Assembly (NCBI RefSeq): GCF_963677305.1
Contig: NZ_OY781925.1
Coordinates: 557,501 to 621,500, forward strand
Reading direction: 5' to 3'
Length of the DNA: 64,000 bases
Source: an uncultured Holophaga sp.
Lineage (GTDB): Bacteria; Acidobacteriota; Holophagae; Holophagales; Holophagaceae
Shown: positions 41,829 to 50,827 of the stretch, in pieces
Position numbering within the stretch: the first letter of the stretch is position 1
Layout of the letters: each line of letters begins with the position of its first letter
Program-made: the position numbers and the translations under genes
The notes under the pieces: model-generated
The model's input: only the letters and a program-made list of their open reading frames with translations
The model's database searches: none
Told to the model about the DNA's origin: nothing

Positions 41829-43256
41829 TTAGAAGCGGAGGTCCCGCTCCCCGGCCTTGATCCGCTGGAGGTAGGCGGCGGTGACCTCGCGGGCCTTGGG
41901 GTTGGTGATGGTGTCCAGCTCGCGGGTGATGACGGCCTCGCCCAGGGTGCGGAGCTCTTCGTTGCCATAGTCCTGGAGGTACTCCTGCAGGGTCAGCAGG
42001 GCGTTGGGCTGGCAGACGTTGGCGATCTGACCCGCCTTGGCGAGAGCCATGAAGCGGTCCCCGGTGCGCCCCTCCCGGTAGCAGGCGGTGCAGTAGCTGG
42101 GAACGTAGCCGTCCTTGAGGAGATCCCGGAGCATCTCCCGGGGACTGCGGCGGTCCTCGGGCTCGAACTGGGGTTTGACGTCCTCGAAGCCCAGCTTGTC
42201 CTGGTGGGCGTAGCCACCCACGCCGCAGGCGGAGCCGGCGCTCACCTGGGAGATGCCCAGGGCGATGACCTCGTCGCGGTAGCCTTCAGGCTCCCGGGTG
42301 GAGAGGATCATGCCGGTGTAGGGGACGGCGAGCCGGAGGACGGCCACCAGCTTCTTGAAGTCGTCATCCCCGATGCGATGGGGGTAGTCGGAGGAGTGGA
42401 CCCCCTCGGCCCGGCGGATGCGGGGGACCGAGATCGTATGGGGCCCCACCCCGAAGACCGCCTCCATATGCTCGGCATGCATGAGCATGGCCACGGCGTC
42501 GTATTTCCAGTCATAGAGGCCGAAGAGGACCCCGAAGCCCACATCGTCCAGCCCGCCCTGCATGGCCCGGTCATGGGCCTCGGTGTGCCAGGCATAATCC
42601 CGCTTGGGTCCGCCCGGGTGGACCTTCTCGTAGGTGGGCTTGTGGTAGGTCTCCTGGAAGAGGATGTAGGTGCCCACCTCCGCCTCCTTGAGGCGGCGGT
42701 AGTCCTCCACCGTGGTGGCGGCAATGTTGATGTTCACCCGTCGGATGGCGCCGTTGTCCAGCTTCTGGGCGTAGATGGTGCGGACGCACTCCAGGATGTA
42801 GTCCAGGGGGCAGTTCTTCGGGTCCTCCCCAGCCTCCAGGGCCAGGCGCTTGTGGCCCATGCTCTCCAGGACCTTGACCTCCTCGATCAGCTCCTCCTGG
42901 GTGAGCTGGCGGCGGGTTGTACAGTTGTCGTGGTTATAACCGCAATAGGTGCACCGGTTGACACAGTAGTCCGAGAGGTAGAGGGGGGCGAACATGACGA
43001 TGCGCCGCCCGTAGATGTGCTCCTTGATGCGGCGGGCCAGGGCGAAGATCTCCTGGAGGATGGCGGGATCCTCCACCTCAAGGAGGAGGGCGGCCTCGCG
43101 GTGGCTGAGCCCCTTGTAGGTGGCGGCCTTCTCCAGGAGGGTCCTCACGGCGGCGGCGTCCCCGGCGGAGGTCCGTGCGGCCTCCAGGGACGCGAGGACT
43201 TCGCCGTCATGGACGAAGTCCTCGGCCTTCATGGACTTGGGATCATAGCTGGCCAT
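41829..43256 (-). CDS. hydG: [FeFe]-hydrogenase H-cluster maturase HydG
   Basis: HydG cleaves tyrosine to supply CO and cyanide for the hydrogenase H-cluster. The protein (475 residues, the family length) has the radical SAM motif C98-C102-C105 (CVNRCTYC) and the HydG-specific C-terminal motif C389-x2-C392-x22-C415 that holds the auxiliary cluster. This distinguishes it from ThiH. ATG 43256 is chosen over the adjacent ATG 43259 because AAGGAGG then has a 4-nt spacing. Its start overlaps the stop of the small regulator. HydE, HydF and a hydrogenase gene are not in the window. Confidence 0.94.
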   Translation of the reverse strand: MASYDPKSMKAEDFVHDGEVLASLEAARTSAGDAAAVRTLLEKAATYKGLSHREAALLLEVEDPAILQEIFALARRIKEHIYGRRIVMFAPLYLSDYCVNRCTYCGYNHDNCTTRRQLTQEELIEEVKVLESMGHKRLALEAGEDPKNCPLDYILECVRTIYAQKLDNGAIRRVNINIAATTVEDYRRLKEAEVGTYILFQETYHKPTYEKVHPGGPKRDYAWHTEAHDRAMQGGLDDVGFGVLFGLYDWKYDAVAMLMHAEHMEAVFGVGPHTISVPRIRRAEGVHSSDYPHRIGDDDFKKLVAVLRLAVPYTGMILSTREPEGYRDEVIALGISQVSAGSACGVGGYAHQDKLGFEDVKPQFEPEDRRSPREMLRDLLKDGYVPSYCTACYREGRTGDRFMALAKAGQIANVCQPNALLTLQEYLQDYGNEELRTLGEAVITRELDTITNPKAREVTAAYLQRIKAGERDLRF

Positions 43257-43504
43257 CATGCCTCCTTGGTGAGCGCGGTCTTGACCGAGATGTTGCGGAC
43301 TCGCCCCAGGCGCCCGGTCATGGCGCTGATGGCGTCGTTCTCCCCGTCCACGATCAGGGAGATGACCGAGACATGGCGATCCTTGTGGGGGATGCCCATG
43401 CGGCCGACGATGAGGTCCGCAAAGTCGTGGAGGACGGCGTTCACCTCCGGCGCGGAGGCAAGATCCTCCACCACGATGCCCACGACGCCAAGGCGCTTGC
43501 TCAT
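43256..43504 (-). CDS. TM1266-type iron-only hydrogenase system regulator
   Basis: This 82-residue protein resembles the small ACT/NikR-C-like TM1266 family found with [FeFe]-hydrogenase maturation genes: KRLGVVGIVVEDLASAPEVN, an H/D-rich loop (GIPHKDRHVSVISLIVDG) and a helix with TGRLGRVRNISVKTA. It may bind a metal or small ligand and modulate the maturation genes. ATG 43504 fits family starts; a longer frame to 43618 is not supported. The stop overlaps the hydG start, so translation is coupled. Confidence 0.82.
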   Translation of the reverse strand: MSKRLGVVGIVVEDLASAPEVNAVLHDFADLIVGRMGIPHKDRHVSVISLIVDGENDAISAMTGRLGRVRNISVKTALTKEA

Positions 43505-43702
43505 GTCCTCTTCCCTGATGGAGCCCGGCGCGGATGGAAAGGCGCGGCCCCACCGGAGGGTGGCTGGCGTCCTCCCGCTCAGGTCGAAGAGCTTCGCGGT
43601 CGGGGGTTGGCAGTACATCCAGCTCTGGAACGGATTCCGGGGCCCGATAATCCCACTGTAACCCCGCCGGGGGCAGAGTGCATCCCCGGAAGTGCAGACC
43701 GG
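43505..43702. promoter_or_regulatory. Intergenic leader of the hydrogenase regulator/hydG unit
   Basis: About 198 bp with no gene, between the GGDEF gene and the regulator on the minus strand. It contains several possible hairpins. One pairs CCACC with GGTGG around a 4-base loop (43553-43566), and another pairs GGATT with AATCC near 43637-43658. No match to TPP, cobalamin or molybdenum-cofactor riboswitch signatures was found by eye. Confidence 0.4.
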
Positions 43703-44599
43703 TCAGGAAAGGGCGGGCTCCCGGTGGAGGTTCGTCCGTACCTCCAGCCTGCCGGTCTCCACCAGCTCCTGCAGACGGGTCGGCTGGAAGTCCTCGAAGT
43801 CCTCTGGGTCCGCCTTCCCGGTGGCCAGGACCCACACCCAGGCATTCCGGCCCGAGCGCTTGGCGGCATAGAGGCAGGCATCGGCGAAGTCCACCACCCG
43901 CTCCCATCTCAGGGCCGAGGGCTTCTCCCGGAGGAAGGGGAAGACCGCACCGCCAAGGGAGCAGGTCAGGTGGAGGGTCTGGTCGATCCCGGTCTCGAAG
44001 GGGTGTCCCGCCACCCTGCTGCGGATCCGCTCGCAGATGGCGTCCAGGTCTTCGCGGCAGAAGTTGCGGGCCAGGACGAGGAACTCCTCCCCACCCCAGC
44101 GGATGACGGTGTCCGTGCCCCGGCAGGCGCTGGAGAGGATCTGGCAGAGCTGCACCAGGACTTCGTCCCCCACAGCGTGCCCGTACTCGTCGTTGACCTG
44201 CTTGAAGTGGTCGATGTCCACCATGATGAAGGCCAGGTCCACATTGGCCGCGAGCCGCTCCGGGGTTTCCCCGCGCGCCTGCCGGTAGTTCCGGAGCACC
44301 TGGGCCAGCTCCTCGTGGATGGTCACCTTGAGGAAGCGCCGGTTCATGAGCCCCGTCAGATCGTCGGTCATGCTCAGGCGCCGGAGCTGCTCCAGGGCCC
44401 TCTGGAGTTGTTGGGTGAGCTCCCGCATCTCGGCACTGCTCAGGTGCAGGCTCCGCTCCAGGGTGTAGCGGTCGAGGTCCGCGCTGGCATAGGAGCCAGC
44501 CACCCGCTCGAGGAAGCGCCCCCACTGTTGGGGATCCGGGGGAGCCTCCGGGCTCAGGCCGAGCTTGCGGAGCTGTCGCTGCAGGATCGGGTGGGACAC
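43703..44599 (-). CDS. Diguanylate cyclase (GGDEF) with helical N-terminus
   Basis: This 298-residue protein starts at GTG 44599, preceded by GGAGG. An N-terminal helical segment (about 1-100) precedes a GGDEF domain at about 105-270. The active-site loop is RWGGEEF and the inhibitory site is an intact RGTD, so it should make c-di-GMP under product control. No sensor domain is recognised in the protein itself. Its start lies 2 bp after the FIST gene stop, which suggests that FIST provides the sensory input. Confidence 0.9.
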   Translation of the reverse strand: MSHPILQRQLRKLGLSPEAPPDPQQWGRFLERVAGSYASADLDRYTLERSLHLSSAEMRELTQQLQRALEQLRRLSMTDDLTGLMNRRFLKVTIHEELAQVLRNYRQARGETPERLAANVDLAFIMVDIDHFKQVNDEYGHAVGDEVLVQLCQILSSACRGTDTVIRWGGEEFLVLARNFCREDLDAICERIRSRVAGHPFETGIDQTLHLTCSLGGAVFPFLREKPSALRWERVVDFADACLYAAKRSGRNAWVWVLATGKADPEDFEDFQPTRLQELVETGRLEVRTNLHREPALS

Positions 44600-44601
44600 C
44601 G

Positions 44602-45750
44602 TCAGACCTCCTGGATCAGGGTCAGGGTCATGGTCTGGTTGTGGAGCAGGCACTCCCCGCTCCGCTCGGGGGAGAGCTCACCGTGCGAGTAGAAGCCCAC
44701 CAGGTCCGTTGAGGGACTGAGGGACTCGCTGAGGGCCTCCAACTCCTCCTCGGCCCGCTCCCCCATGACCAGGCGGCGGGCGATGCAGCTCACGGCCAGG
44801 CAGAGGCCGCGGTGGGCTCCCCCCGGGGCCAGGCTGGCTCCGGCCTGAGAGGAGGCCTCCACCAGTCGATCCACGCTGCTGTGCATGAGCTGAACCAAGG
44901 AGCCCTCCTGGATGTTCCCCCCGAAGATCAGGCTCTGGGCCTCCTCATCCACCCCTTGGACGGAGCGGACCAGGGGATCCTCACCGCGGACCCTCCCGTC
45001 CAGGATGGCCAGGGGGAAGAGGGAGGCCGTGAGGGGAAGACCCCGGGCGCGCTCGCCCAGGTAAGTCCTATAGAGGGCCAGGGCAGGCTTCCCATCGAGC
45101 TCGTAGAGGATGTGCCCCTGGCTACGGGTGACCCGCCGCTCCAGGCCGAAGGGGGACCAGCCGCCCTTGGAGGCCGAAGAGAGGCGGATCGCCCTTCCGC
45201 GGAAGCCGATTCCGATGATCTGATCCGTACCAAGTTCAAGGGGCTCCCCGGGCAGGGCGCTGAGGGTGAAGGTCGGTCCCCCCGCGCCTGCAGCGGCCGC
45301 CACGCCCCCGGAGACCGGGATCTCCCGCCCCAGGACCTGGCTCAGTCCCCGCGCGGCATCGGCGCCGTCTGCCGCCAAGCCGCTGGTGAAGAGGAGGGCG
45401 CCCTTCAGCTCAGCATGGTCCAGGTGCCGGGCGAGCCGTCTGCCGGCTTCCAGGGAGCTGTGGATTTGGGCCACCTCCTCCCGGCCCAGCGCCAGCTCGG
45501 TGGAGGCGAAGTGGAGCACGGCCACGGCGATGGAGTTGTCCTCCAGGGAGGTGCCGACGATCTCGCCCCCGGTGGAGGCCCCCGCCAGGTGACTGCCGGG
45601 ATAGGCCGAGCGGAGGGCCTCCAGGGTGGTCCGCGCCACCCCCAGCTCCGAGGCGAAGAAGGCCAGCACCAGGGTCCGGGGGCCGTCCCAGCCCGGCTCC
45701 ACCGGGATCGGGGCCCCGTCGGGGAAGAGCCTGAAGGTGCGCACCTGCAT
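44602..45750 (-). CDS. FIST-domain sensory protein
   Basis: This 382-residue protein contains FIST N and FIST C domains, predicted to sense small ligands such as amino acids. FIST N features: TLVLAFFASELG, SHLAGASTGGEIVG, IAVAVLHFAS, GALLFTSGLAADGADAARG, ISGG-like PVSGGVAAAAG. FIST C includes GLCLAVSCIARRLVMGERAEEEL and VGFYSHGELSP. ATG 45750 has GGAGG 4 nt upstream. It is soluble, with no signal peptide or membrane helix. It pairs with the GGDEF protein immediately downstream. Confidence 0.88.
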   Translation of the reverse strand: MQVRTFRLFPDGAPIPVEPGWDGPRTLVLAFFASELGVARTTLEALRSAYPGSHLAGASTGGEIVGTSLEDNSIAVAVLHFASTELALGREEVAQIHSSLEAGRRLARHLDHAELKGALLFTSGLAADGADAARGLSQVLGREIPVSGGVAAAAGAGGPTFTLSALPGEPLELGTDQIIGIGFRGRAIRLSSASKGGWSPFGLERRVTRSQGHILYELDGKPALALYRTYLGERARGLPLTASLFPLAILDGRVRGEDPLVRSVQGVDEEAQSLIFGGNIQEGSLVQLMHSSVDRLVEASSQAGASLAPGGAHRGLCLAVSCIARRLVMGERAEEELEALSESLSPSTDLVGFYSHGELSPERSGECLLHNQTMTLTLIQEV

Positions 45751-45805
45751 GAAGCCTCCTGCAGGGCTCTTTTCGGGCCCCTTCCCCGAAGTCATGAGCT
45801 ACCGT

Positions 45806-46582
45806 TCAGGCCAGCATCCGGAACATGAGAATGGCGCCCGCAGCAGCCACGTTGAGGGAGTCCATGCCATGGGCCATGGGGATGGCCACGGTGCGGTCGC
45901 AGGCTTGAAGCCAGGTCTCCTCCAGCCCGTAGGCCTCGGGTCCCAGGACCAGGGCGCAGCGGGGGGCGGGCTCCCATCTGCGGGCGTCCTGGGCCGAGGG
46001 GCTGAGGGCTGCCGCCACCAGCTCCGAGCCGGGTGCCTGGTCCCGCCAGGCCTTCAAGAGGGTGAGGGGATCCTCCCGGCGGTGGATCGGCAGCTTCCAA
46101 GCCGCCCCCATGGAGACCCGCAGGGCTCGGCGCTCGAAGGGCGAGGGGCCGCGGCCCGTGACGATGCCTTCGATCCCCAGGGCAGCGGCCGAGCGCAGGA
46201 GGAGCCCCAGGTTCTCCGCGTTGTCCACATGGGGGATGACCAGGAGACGGCCCATGGCCATGAGGGCGGACTCTGTCGGCTCGGGCGGCTGGGCCACGCA
46301 GCAGAGGACACCCCGGTGGAACTCGAAGCCCACCAGCTCGGATAGGGCCTGCTTCTCTGCGGTCAGGAGATGGGCCCCGGGTGGCAGTAATGCCTGGAAG
46401 TCCCCCTCAAGCCGCTCCTCGCAGAGGAGCGAGAGCACCTTGAGCTCCCCGGCTCTTCCGGCCTCCAGGGCCGACTCCACCAGGAAGCGTCCCTCGCAGA
46501 TGAAGCAGGGGCCCCCGGTGGGGTGGATAGAGGTCTTGGCCCCGTAGAGGCTCCGGTAGGGGAGAAGCTCAGGATCATCCAT
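45806..46582 (-). CDS. SpoU/TrmH-family RNA 2'-O-methyltransferase
   Basis: This 258-residue protein has an N-terminal substrate-binding region (about 1-105) and a C-terminal SPOUT knot methyltransferase. SpoU motif 1 (HVDNAENLGLLLRSAAALG), motif 2 (LVLGPEAYGLEETWL) and motif 3 (IPMAHGMDSLNVAAAGAI) are all present. Such enzymes methylate a ribose in rRNA or tRNA using S-adenosylmethionine. The target (for example 23S G2251 as for RlmB, or tRNA) cannot be told from sequence. The next gene is 15 bp upstream on the same strand. Confidence 0.9.
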   Translation of the reverse strand: MDDPELLPYRSLYGAKTSIHPTGGPCFICEGRFLVESALEAGRAGELKVLSLLCEERLEGDFQALLPPGAHLLTAEKQALSELVGFEFHRGVLCCVAQPPEPTESALMAMGRLLVIPHVDNAENLGLLLRSAAALGIEGIVTGRGPSPFERRALRVSMGAAWKLPIHRREDPLTLLKAWRDQAPGSELVAAALSPSAQDARRWEPAPRCALVLGPEAYGLEETWLQACDRTVAIPMAHGMDSLNVAAAGAILMFRMLA

Positions 46583-46597
46583 GGGCCCCAGGTTAGC

Positions 46598-47911
46598 TCA
46601 CTGCAGCGGGATCGTGACCTGGTTGTCCGCCGGGGCCTTGTCGGTCCAGAGGGAGAGGAGGGCATAGCCCAGGGTCTGGGTGGTGGCATCCGTGCTGGCC
46701 ACCATGGCGTTGATTTCCGCAGTGGTGGTGGCGTCCGTCAGGGACTCGTCTCCGGCGTAATGGGCCATCATGGCCGGGGCGAGGAGGGAGGCCACGTACT
46801 GGGCGGTGCCGGCGTCCAGGCTGTAGGGGCTGGCCTCGAACTGGGCCACGGCCAGGTTGTAGAGGCCCTCCTGGACAAAGGTGTTGGCGTAGCTGACGAA
46901 ATCGGTGGGGTGGGAGGGGATGCTGGTGACCGTCGAGGTGGTGATGGCCAGGGTCTTCTTGTCGAGATCGGCGGTGGCGTAGCGGTAGGGGCTCGGGGCG
47001 GTGACCAGGGAGCCGGTTTCGCAGTCGTAGAGCTGGGAGCTGCTGAAGTCCGCCGTGGAGATGTCATTGGCGTGGAAGTGCCCCGTGAAGATGACCTTCA
47101 GGCCCGCATCTGCCAGGGTCTTGCCTACGGTGGCGTAGTCCGTGATCAGGTATTCGGGGAAGAGGGTCGCCTGGCCGCTGTAGTGCTCCACAATGCCGTG
47201 GTGCATCATGCCGATGACCGTCTTTCCCTTCGCCTTGGCCTCCTGCAGGAGGTTGAGGACCCAGGTCTGGGTGGCCGCAGAGAGGCGACCTGCGGTGGTG
47301 GGGCTGCCGTTGGCCAGGTTGTCGTCGTACTCCGCCGTGTCCAGGCAGAAGACCCAGAGCCCCTGGACCGGCTCGGCCACGTAGCTGAGGGAACTGCTGT
47401 CCTGGTAAAGGGCCTCTCCGTAGCCGCAGTCCTGGTAGATCTGCTTGAACTCATCGGGGGAGACGTTGGCCACGGCGGTGGGAGGCGAGGAGAGATAACT
47501 GACGGCATCGGGGTTGTAGATGTCGTGGTTGCCGGGGATGACCAGGACCTTGATGCCCTGGCCCCGCAGCTCCGAGAGCTTGTAGGACATCAGGAGGTGG
47601 TTGACCTGTTCGCCGTCCTTGGTGAGATCCCCGCTGATCATGAGGAAGTCGGGCTTCTGCGTCTCGATGTCGCCCAGGGCCACATCCAGGATCTCCTCGC
47701 TCTCGGCGATCATCTTCCGGTCTCCGGCGAGGTAGGCCGCGAAGTCGCTGCCACTGGCCCCCAGGTCGGCACCATCGTGGAGGTGGGTGTCGCTGAGGAC
47801 TGCGAAGCTGGCCCTTCCGGCGGAGGCCGTGGAGCTGTGGCTGCCCCCGCACCCGATGAGGGCGCTCAGGACGAGGGTGGGGACAAGGGCGGAACGCCAG
47901 GGAAGGGACAT
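46598..47911 (-). CDS. Lipoprotein metallophosphoesterase
   Basis: This 437-residue protein has a lipobox (SALIGCGG, lipidation near C21) and a calcineurin-like phosphoesterase core. The metal-binding motifs appear in order: DTHLHDG, SGDLTKDG, PGNHDIY, GMMHHGIV and GHFHANDI. It should act outside the cytoplasm on a phosphate mono- or diester, with an unknown substrate. A helical C-terminal region of about 120 residues follows the core. It is followed 15 bp later by the RNA methyltransferase gene. Confidence 0.88.
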   Translation of the reverse strand: MSLPWRSALVPTLVLSALIGCGGSHSSTASAGRASFAVLSDTHLHDGADLGASGSDFAAYLAGDRKMIAESEEILDVALGDIETQKPDFLMISGDLTKDGEQVNHLLMSYKLSELRGQGIKVLVIPGNHDIYNPDAVSYLSSPPTAVANVSPDEFKQIYQDCGYGEALYQDSSSLSYVAEPVQGLWVFCLDTAEYDDNLANGSPTTAGRLSAATQTWVLNLLQEAKAKGKTVIGMMHHGIVEHYSGQATLFPEYLITDYATVGKTLADAGLKVIFTGHFHANDISTADFSSSQLYDCETGSLVTAPSPYRYATADLDKKTLAITTSTVTSIPSHPTDFVSYANTFVQEGLYNLAVAQFEASPYSLDAGTAQYVASLLAPAMMAHYAGDESLTDATTTAEINAMVASTDATTQTLGYALLSLWTDKAPADNQVTIPLQ

Positions 47912-47995
47912 GGGGGGCTCCAGAGCGGCTGATTGGAGTCATTGGACCGCTAAGGGGCGTGCAATTCGTGCCCGCTGGGTGAAAGTGCTGTGACT

Positions 47996-48856
47996 TCACA
48001 GGCCTCGGCGCCCTTGGGGGCGCAGGCGGGTTCCATGGGAGAGGGCGGCCTCCAATTCGCCCAGGAGGCGCTCCCGGTCCCTGGGGAGGCGGCCCGAGAG
48101 GGCCAGGTGGTTGGAGGCGTGGTCGGCCCGGAAGATGGCATTGGGAGGGGCGGTCTGTTCCAGGAAGATCTGCAGTTCCATCAAGAGCTCCGGTACCAGG
48201 GGCAGGGTGAAGCCGGGCCGGTGGGTGATGGGGGTGCCGGGCACCACCGTCAGCGTCAGCGTGGAGAGGTAGCGGGGTTCCATGGCGGTGGCCAGCCGGG
48301 CCGAGGCCAGGGCGTGCTCCCGGCTCCGCTCCCGGCCCCCGATGCCCAGGAGGAACATCACCGAGAGCTCCAGGCCTGCCTCCCGGGCCCTCCGGGCGGC
48401 TTCGGCATACTCAGTCGCTGTGCTGCCCTTGGCGATGAGCTTCAGCGTTACGTCATCCCCCGACTCCGGCCCCATGTAGAGCAGGTTGAGGCCCAGTTCC
48501 CGGAGACGGCGGAGCTCCTCCGGGGTCTTCTCCAGGACATTGCGGGCGCTGGCATAGGCGCTCACCCGGCGGAGGCGGGGGAAAGCCCCCCGCAGGCCCA
48601 ACAGCATAGGCTCCCAATGGCTGAGGGGCATCACCAGGGCGTCGCCGTCCGCCACGAAGACATGCCGGATCGCATCGGCGAGGACGGCCGCCTCGGCGAT
48701 CTCTGTCAGGAGCTCCTCCAGGGGGCGGATCCGGAAGGGCCTCCCCCGGTACATTCCGCAGAAGCTGCAGGTGTTCCAGGAGCAGCCAAGGGTGGCCTGG
48801 AGGATGAGGGAGTCCGCCTCGGCGGGGGGGCGGAAGAGGGGTTCGAGGTAGGCCAT
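47996..48856 (-). CDS. Radical SAM protein with CX4CX2C motif
   Basis: This 286-residue protein binds its cluster through GCSWNTCSFCGMYR, giving C-x4-C-x2-C instead of the usual CX3CX2C. The SAM-binding GxIxG-type region (FLLGIGG) and other TIM-barrel strands (YMGPESGDDVTLKLIAKGS) follow. Proteins with this spacing are known from a family of uncharacterised, COG1032-like enzymes. Substrate unknown. It is followed by the phosphoesterase on the same strand with an 84-bp gap. Confidence 0.85.
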   Translation of the reverse strand: MAYLEPLFRPPAEADSLILQATLGCSWNTCSFCGMYRGRPFRIRPLEELLTEIAEAAVLADAIRHVFVADGDALVMPLSHWEPMLLGLRGAFPRLRRVSAYASARNVLEKTPEELRRLRELGLNLLYMGPESGDDVTLKLIAKGSTATEYAEAARRAREAGLELSVMFLLGIGGRERSREHALASARLATAMEPRYLSTLTLTVVPGTPITHRPGFTLPLVPELLMELQIFLEQTAPPNAIFRADHASNHLALSGRLPRDRERLLGELEAALSHGTRLRPQGRRGL

Positions 48857-48889
48857 GCCCCGATTCTGCCCTGGAGCGTCCCTTTCCGC

Positions 48890-50827
48890 TCAGTCCTGAC
48901 GGCGCGGCAGGATCCGGTGCAGGGCCCAGAGCAGGGTGTCCGCGGCGAAGGGCTTGGGCAGGAATGCGTCGGGGCGCTCCGCAGGGGGGAGGTCCTGGCG
49001 GTTGTGGGAGTGGATGCCACTGGCGGCGATGATGCGGGCACCGGGCTGGATCTCCCGGATGGCCTTGATGGCCGCGTGGCCATCCAGGTTGGGCATCATC
49101 ATGTCGGTGAGGACGACGGCGATTTCATCGTGGCGGTCACGGAAGAGCTTCACCGCTTCGACCCCGTCCATGGCGGTGAGGGTCTGGTAGCCGTAGGTCT
49201 CCAGGGTCTGGCAGGTGACCTCTCTAATGAATGTCTCATCGTCGACAACGAGAATCAACTCGCCGTGTCCGTGGGGCAGGGCGTCGGAGGCCTTGAGTGG
49301 CTCCGTCCTGGGCATCTCCTCGTCGAGGGCAGGCAGGAAGACATTGAAGGCCGTGCCCTTTCCGGGCTCGCTGTAACAGGTGAGGAAGCCGCCGTGGGCC
49401 TTGGCGATGGCGTGGACCGTGGAGAGGCCCAGCCCGGTGCCTCTGCCGACCCCCTTGGTGGTGAAGAAGGGCTCGAAGATCCGATCAAGGGTCTCGGCGC
49501 TCATGCCTTCTCCGGTGTCCTCGATGGCGACCTGGAAGTAGATACCGGGGCGGGCGTCCAGATGGACACGGGCATAGGGCTCGTCCAGGAGGCGCCGCCG
49601 GATGCTGAGGGCCAGGGTGCCTCCCTCCGGCATGGCATCCCGGGCATTGACACAGAGGTTGAGGAAGAGCTGGTGGAGCTGGGTGGCGTCCCCCATGAGG
49701 CTGCAATGGGTGTCAGGGAACTCGGAGCGGATCTCGATGCCCCTGGGGAAGGTCTGCTGGATGATGCCCAGGGTCTCCTTGAGGGGGTGTCGCAGGTCCA
49801 GCGGGACAAAGTCCCCCTCAGACCCCCGGGCGAAGGTCAGGATCTGCTTGACGATGGCGCTGCCCCGCCGGGCGGCGGCCTCCAGAAGGGCGAGGAGCTT
49901 CTGGCCCCTGGGGTCTGGGTAGAGGTCCTTCAGGGTCTCCACACTCAGGAGGATGGGGCTGAGGACGTTGTTGAGGTCGTGGGCCACCCCGCCCGCCAGG
50001 GTGCCCAGGCTCTCCAGGCGCTGGGCCCGCATGAGCTGCCGCTCCAGGCTCTTCTTTGCGGCGCTCTCCCGCTGGATCTGGGCGGAGCGGTCATCCACCA
50101 GATCCTGCAGGTGGTTCTGGTAGCGACGGAGAGCCAAGTCTTGTCCCTCGATCTCCTGGAGCATGGCGTTGAAGTCGGAGACCAGGACGCCCAGCTCATC
50201 GTTGCGCTGGATGGGGACCCTGACGCTGTAGTCGTTCCCCCAGGTGATGTTCCGGGCCGCAGTGGCCAGGGCCGTGATGGGTTCTTCGATGTCCCGGCGC
50301 AGGCGGCGGGTCAAGAGCCAGATCAGGATGAGGACCACCGCATAAGCCATGAGGAAGAAGGCGGTATAGATCCAGACCAGTCTCAGGAACTCGCTCATCC
50401 GCCCCACGAGGACCAGGGTTCCGAGCTGGCCGTCCCCGAGCCGAATGGGATGCACCAGCCTGAAGTCCAGCCCGGAGCGCTGAATGCCCGCAGGGCCGGG
50501 GTGCTGGGGGGCCACCACGGTCTGGGCTCCCGGATGGGAGGCCTCGGCCAGGAGCTCGCCCCCGTCCGTGTACAGGTAGGCCGCCCGGATGTCCGTATCG
50601 TGGAAGGCGCTCTGCAGGCTCTGCTCGGCGGCCGCCGCATCCTGGAAGGTCAGGGCGGGAGTGCTCTGGCTGCTGACCGCCTGGGCGGTGAGGTCCAGCA
50701 GGCGGTTCTGCCACTTCAGGGTCACCCATACCCCGAAGCTGCAGCCCACCACGAGCGTGAGGAGCAGGGAGAGTCCCACGGTGACGAGGGTGAGGCGCGA
50801 GAGCTTGTGGCGGAGGGTGGTGGTCAT
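48890..50827 (-). CDS. Membrane hybrid sensor histidine kinase
   Basis: This 645-residue protein has two transmembrane helices (about 12-35 and 150-172) flanking a periplasmic domain of about 110 residues resembling CHASE8. A HAMP linker (about 175-230), a HisKA domain with phospho-acceptor H283 (AGGVAHDLNNVL), a HATPase (DTGEGMS, GTGLGLSTV), and a C-terminal receiver (VVDDETF, VLTDMMMPNLDG) follow. It overlaps the YfiR-like gene by 4 bp and forms a trio with it and the TonB-dependent receptor. YfiR-type proteins repress such membrane sensors, so ligand uptake or redox state is probably the input (inference). Confidence 0.92.
   Translation of the reverse strand: MTTTLRHKLSRLTLVTVGLSLLLTLVVGCSFGVWVTLKWQNRLLDLTAQAVSSQSTPALTFQDAAAAEQSLQSAFHDTDIRAAYLYTDGGELLAEASHPGAQTVVAPQHPGPAGIQRSGLDFRLVHPIRLGDGQLGTLVLVGRMSEFLRLVWIYTAFFLMAYAVVLILIWLLTRRLRRDIEEPITALATAARNITWGNDYSVRVPIQRNDELGVLVSDFNAMLQEIEGQDLALRRYQNHLQDLVDDRSAQIQRESAAKKSLERQLMRAQRLESLGTLAGGVAHDLNNVLSPILLSVETLKDLYPDPRGQKLLALLEAAARRGSAIVKQILTFARGSEGDFVPLDLRHPLKETLGIIQQTFPRGIEIRSEFPDTHCSLMGDATQLHQLFLNLCVNARDAMPEGGTLALSIRRRLLDEPYARVHLDARPGIYFQVAIEDTGEGMSAETLDRIFEPFFTTKGVGRGTGLGLSTVHAIAKAHGGFLTCYSEPGKGTAFNVFLPALDEEMPRTEPLKASDALPHGHGELILVVDDETFIREVTCQTLETYGYQTLTAMDGVEAVKLFRDRHDEIAVVLTDMMMPNLDGHAAIKAIREIQPGARIIAASGIHSHNRQDLPPAERPDAFLPKPFAADTLLWALHRILPRRQD

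Noticed and set aside
43505..43702. Known riboswitch in the hydrogenase regulator leader.
   Set aside because: TPP, cobalamin and molybdenum-cofactor consensus elements were looked for by eye and not found.
43257..44525. In-frame upstream extension of hydG to 898 codons.
   Set aside because: It runs through the regulator and GGDEF genes in another frame; HydG family length and the AAGGAGG site support a start at 43256.
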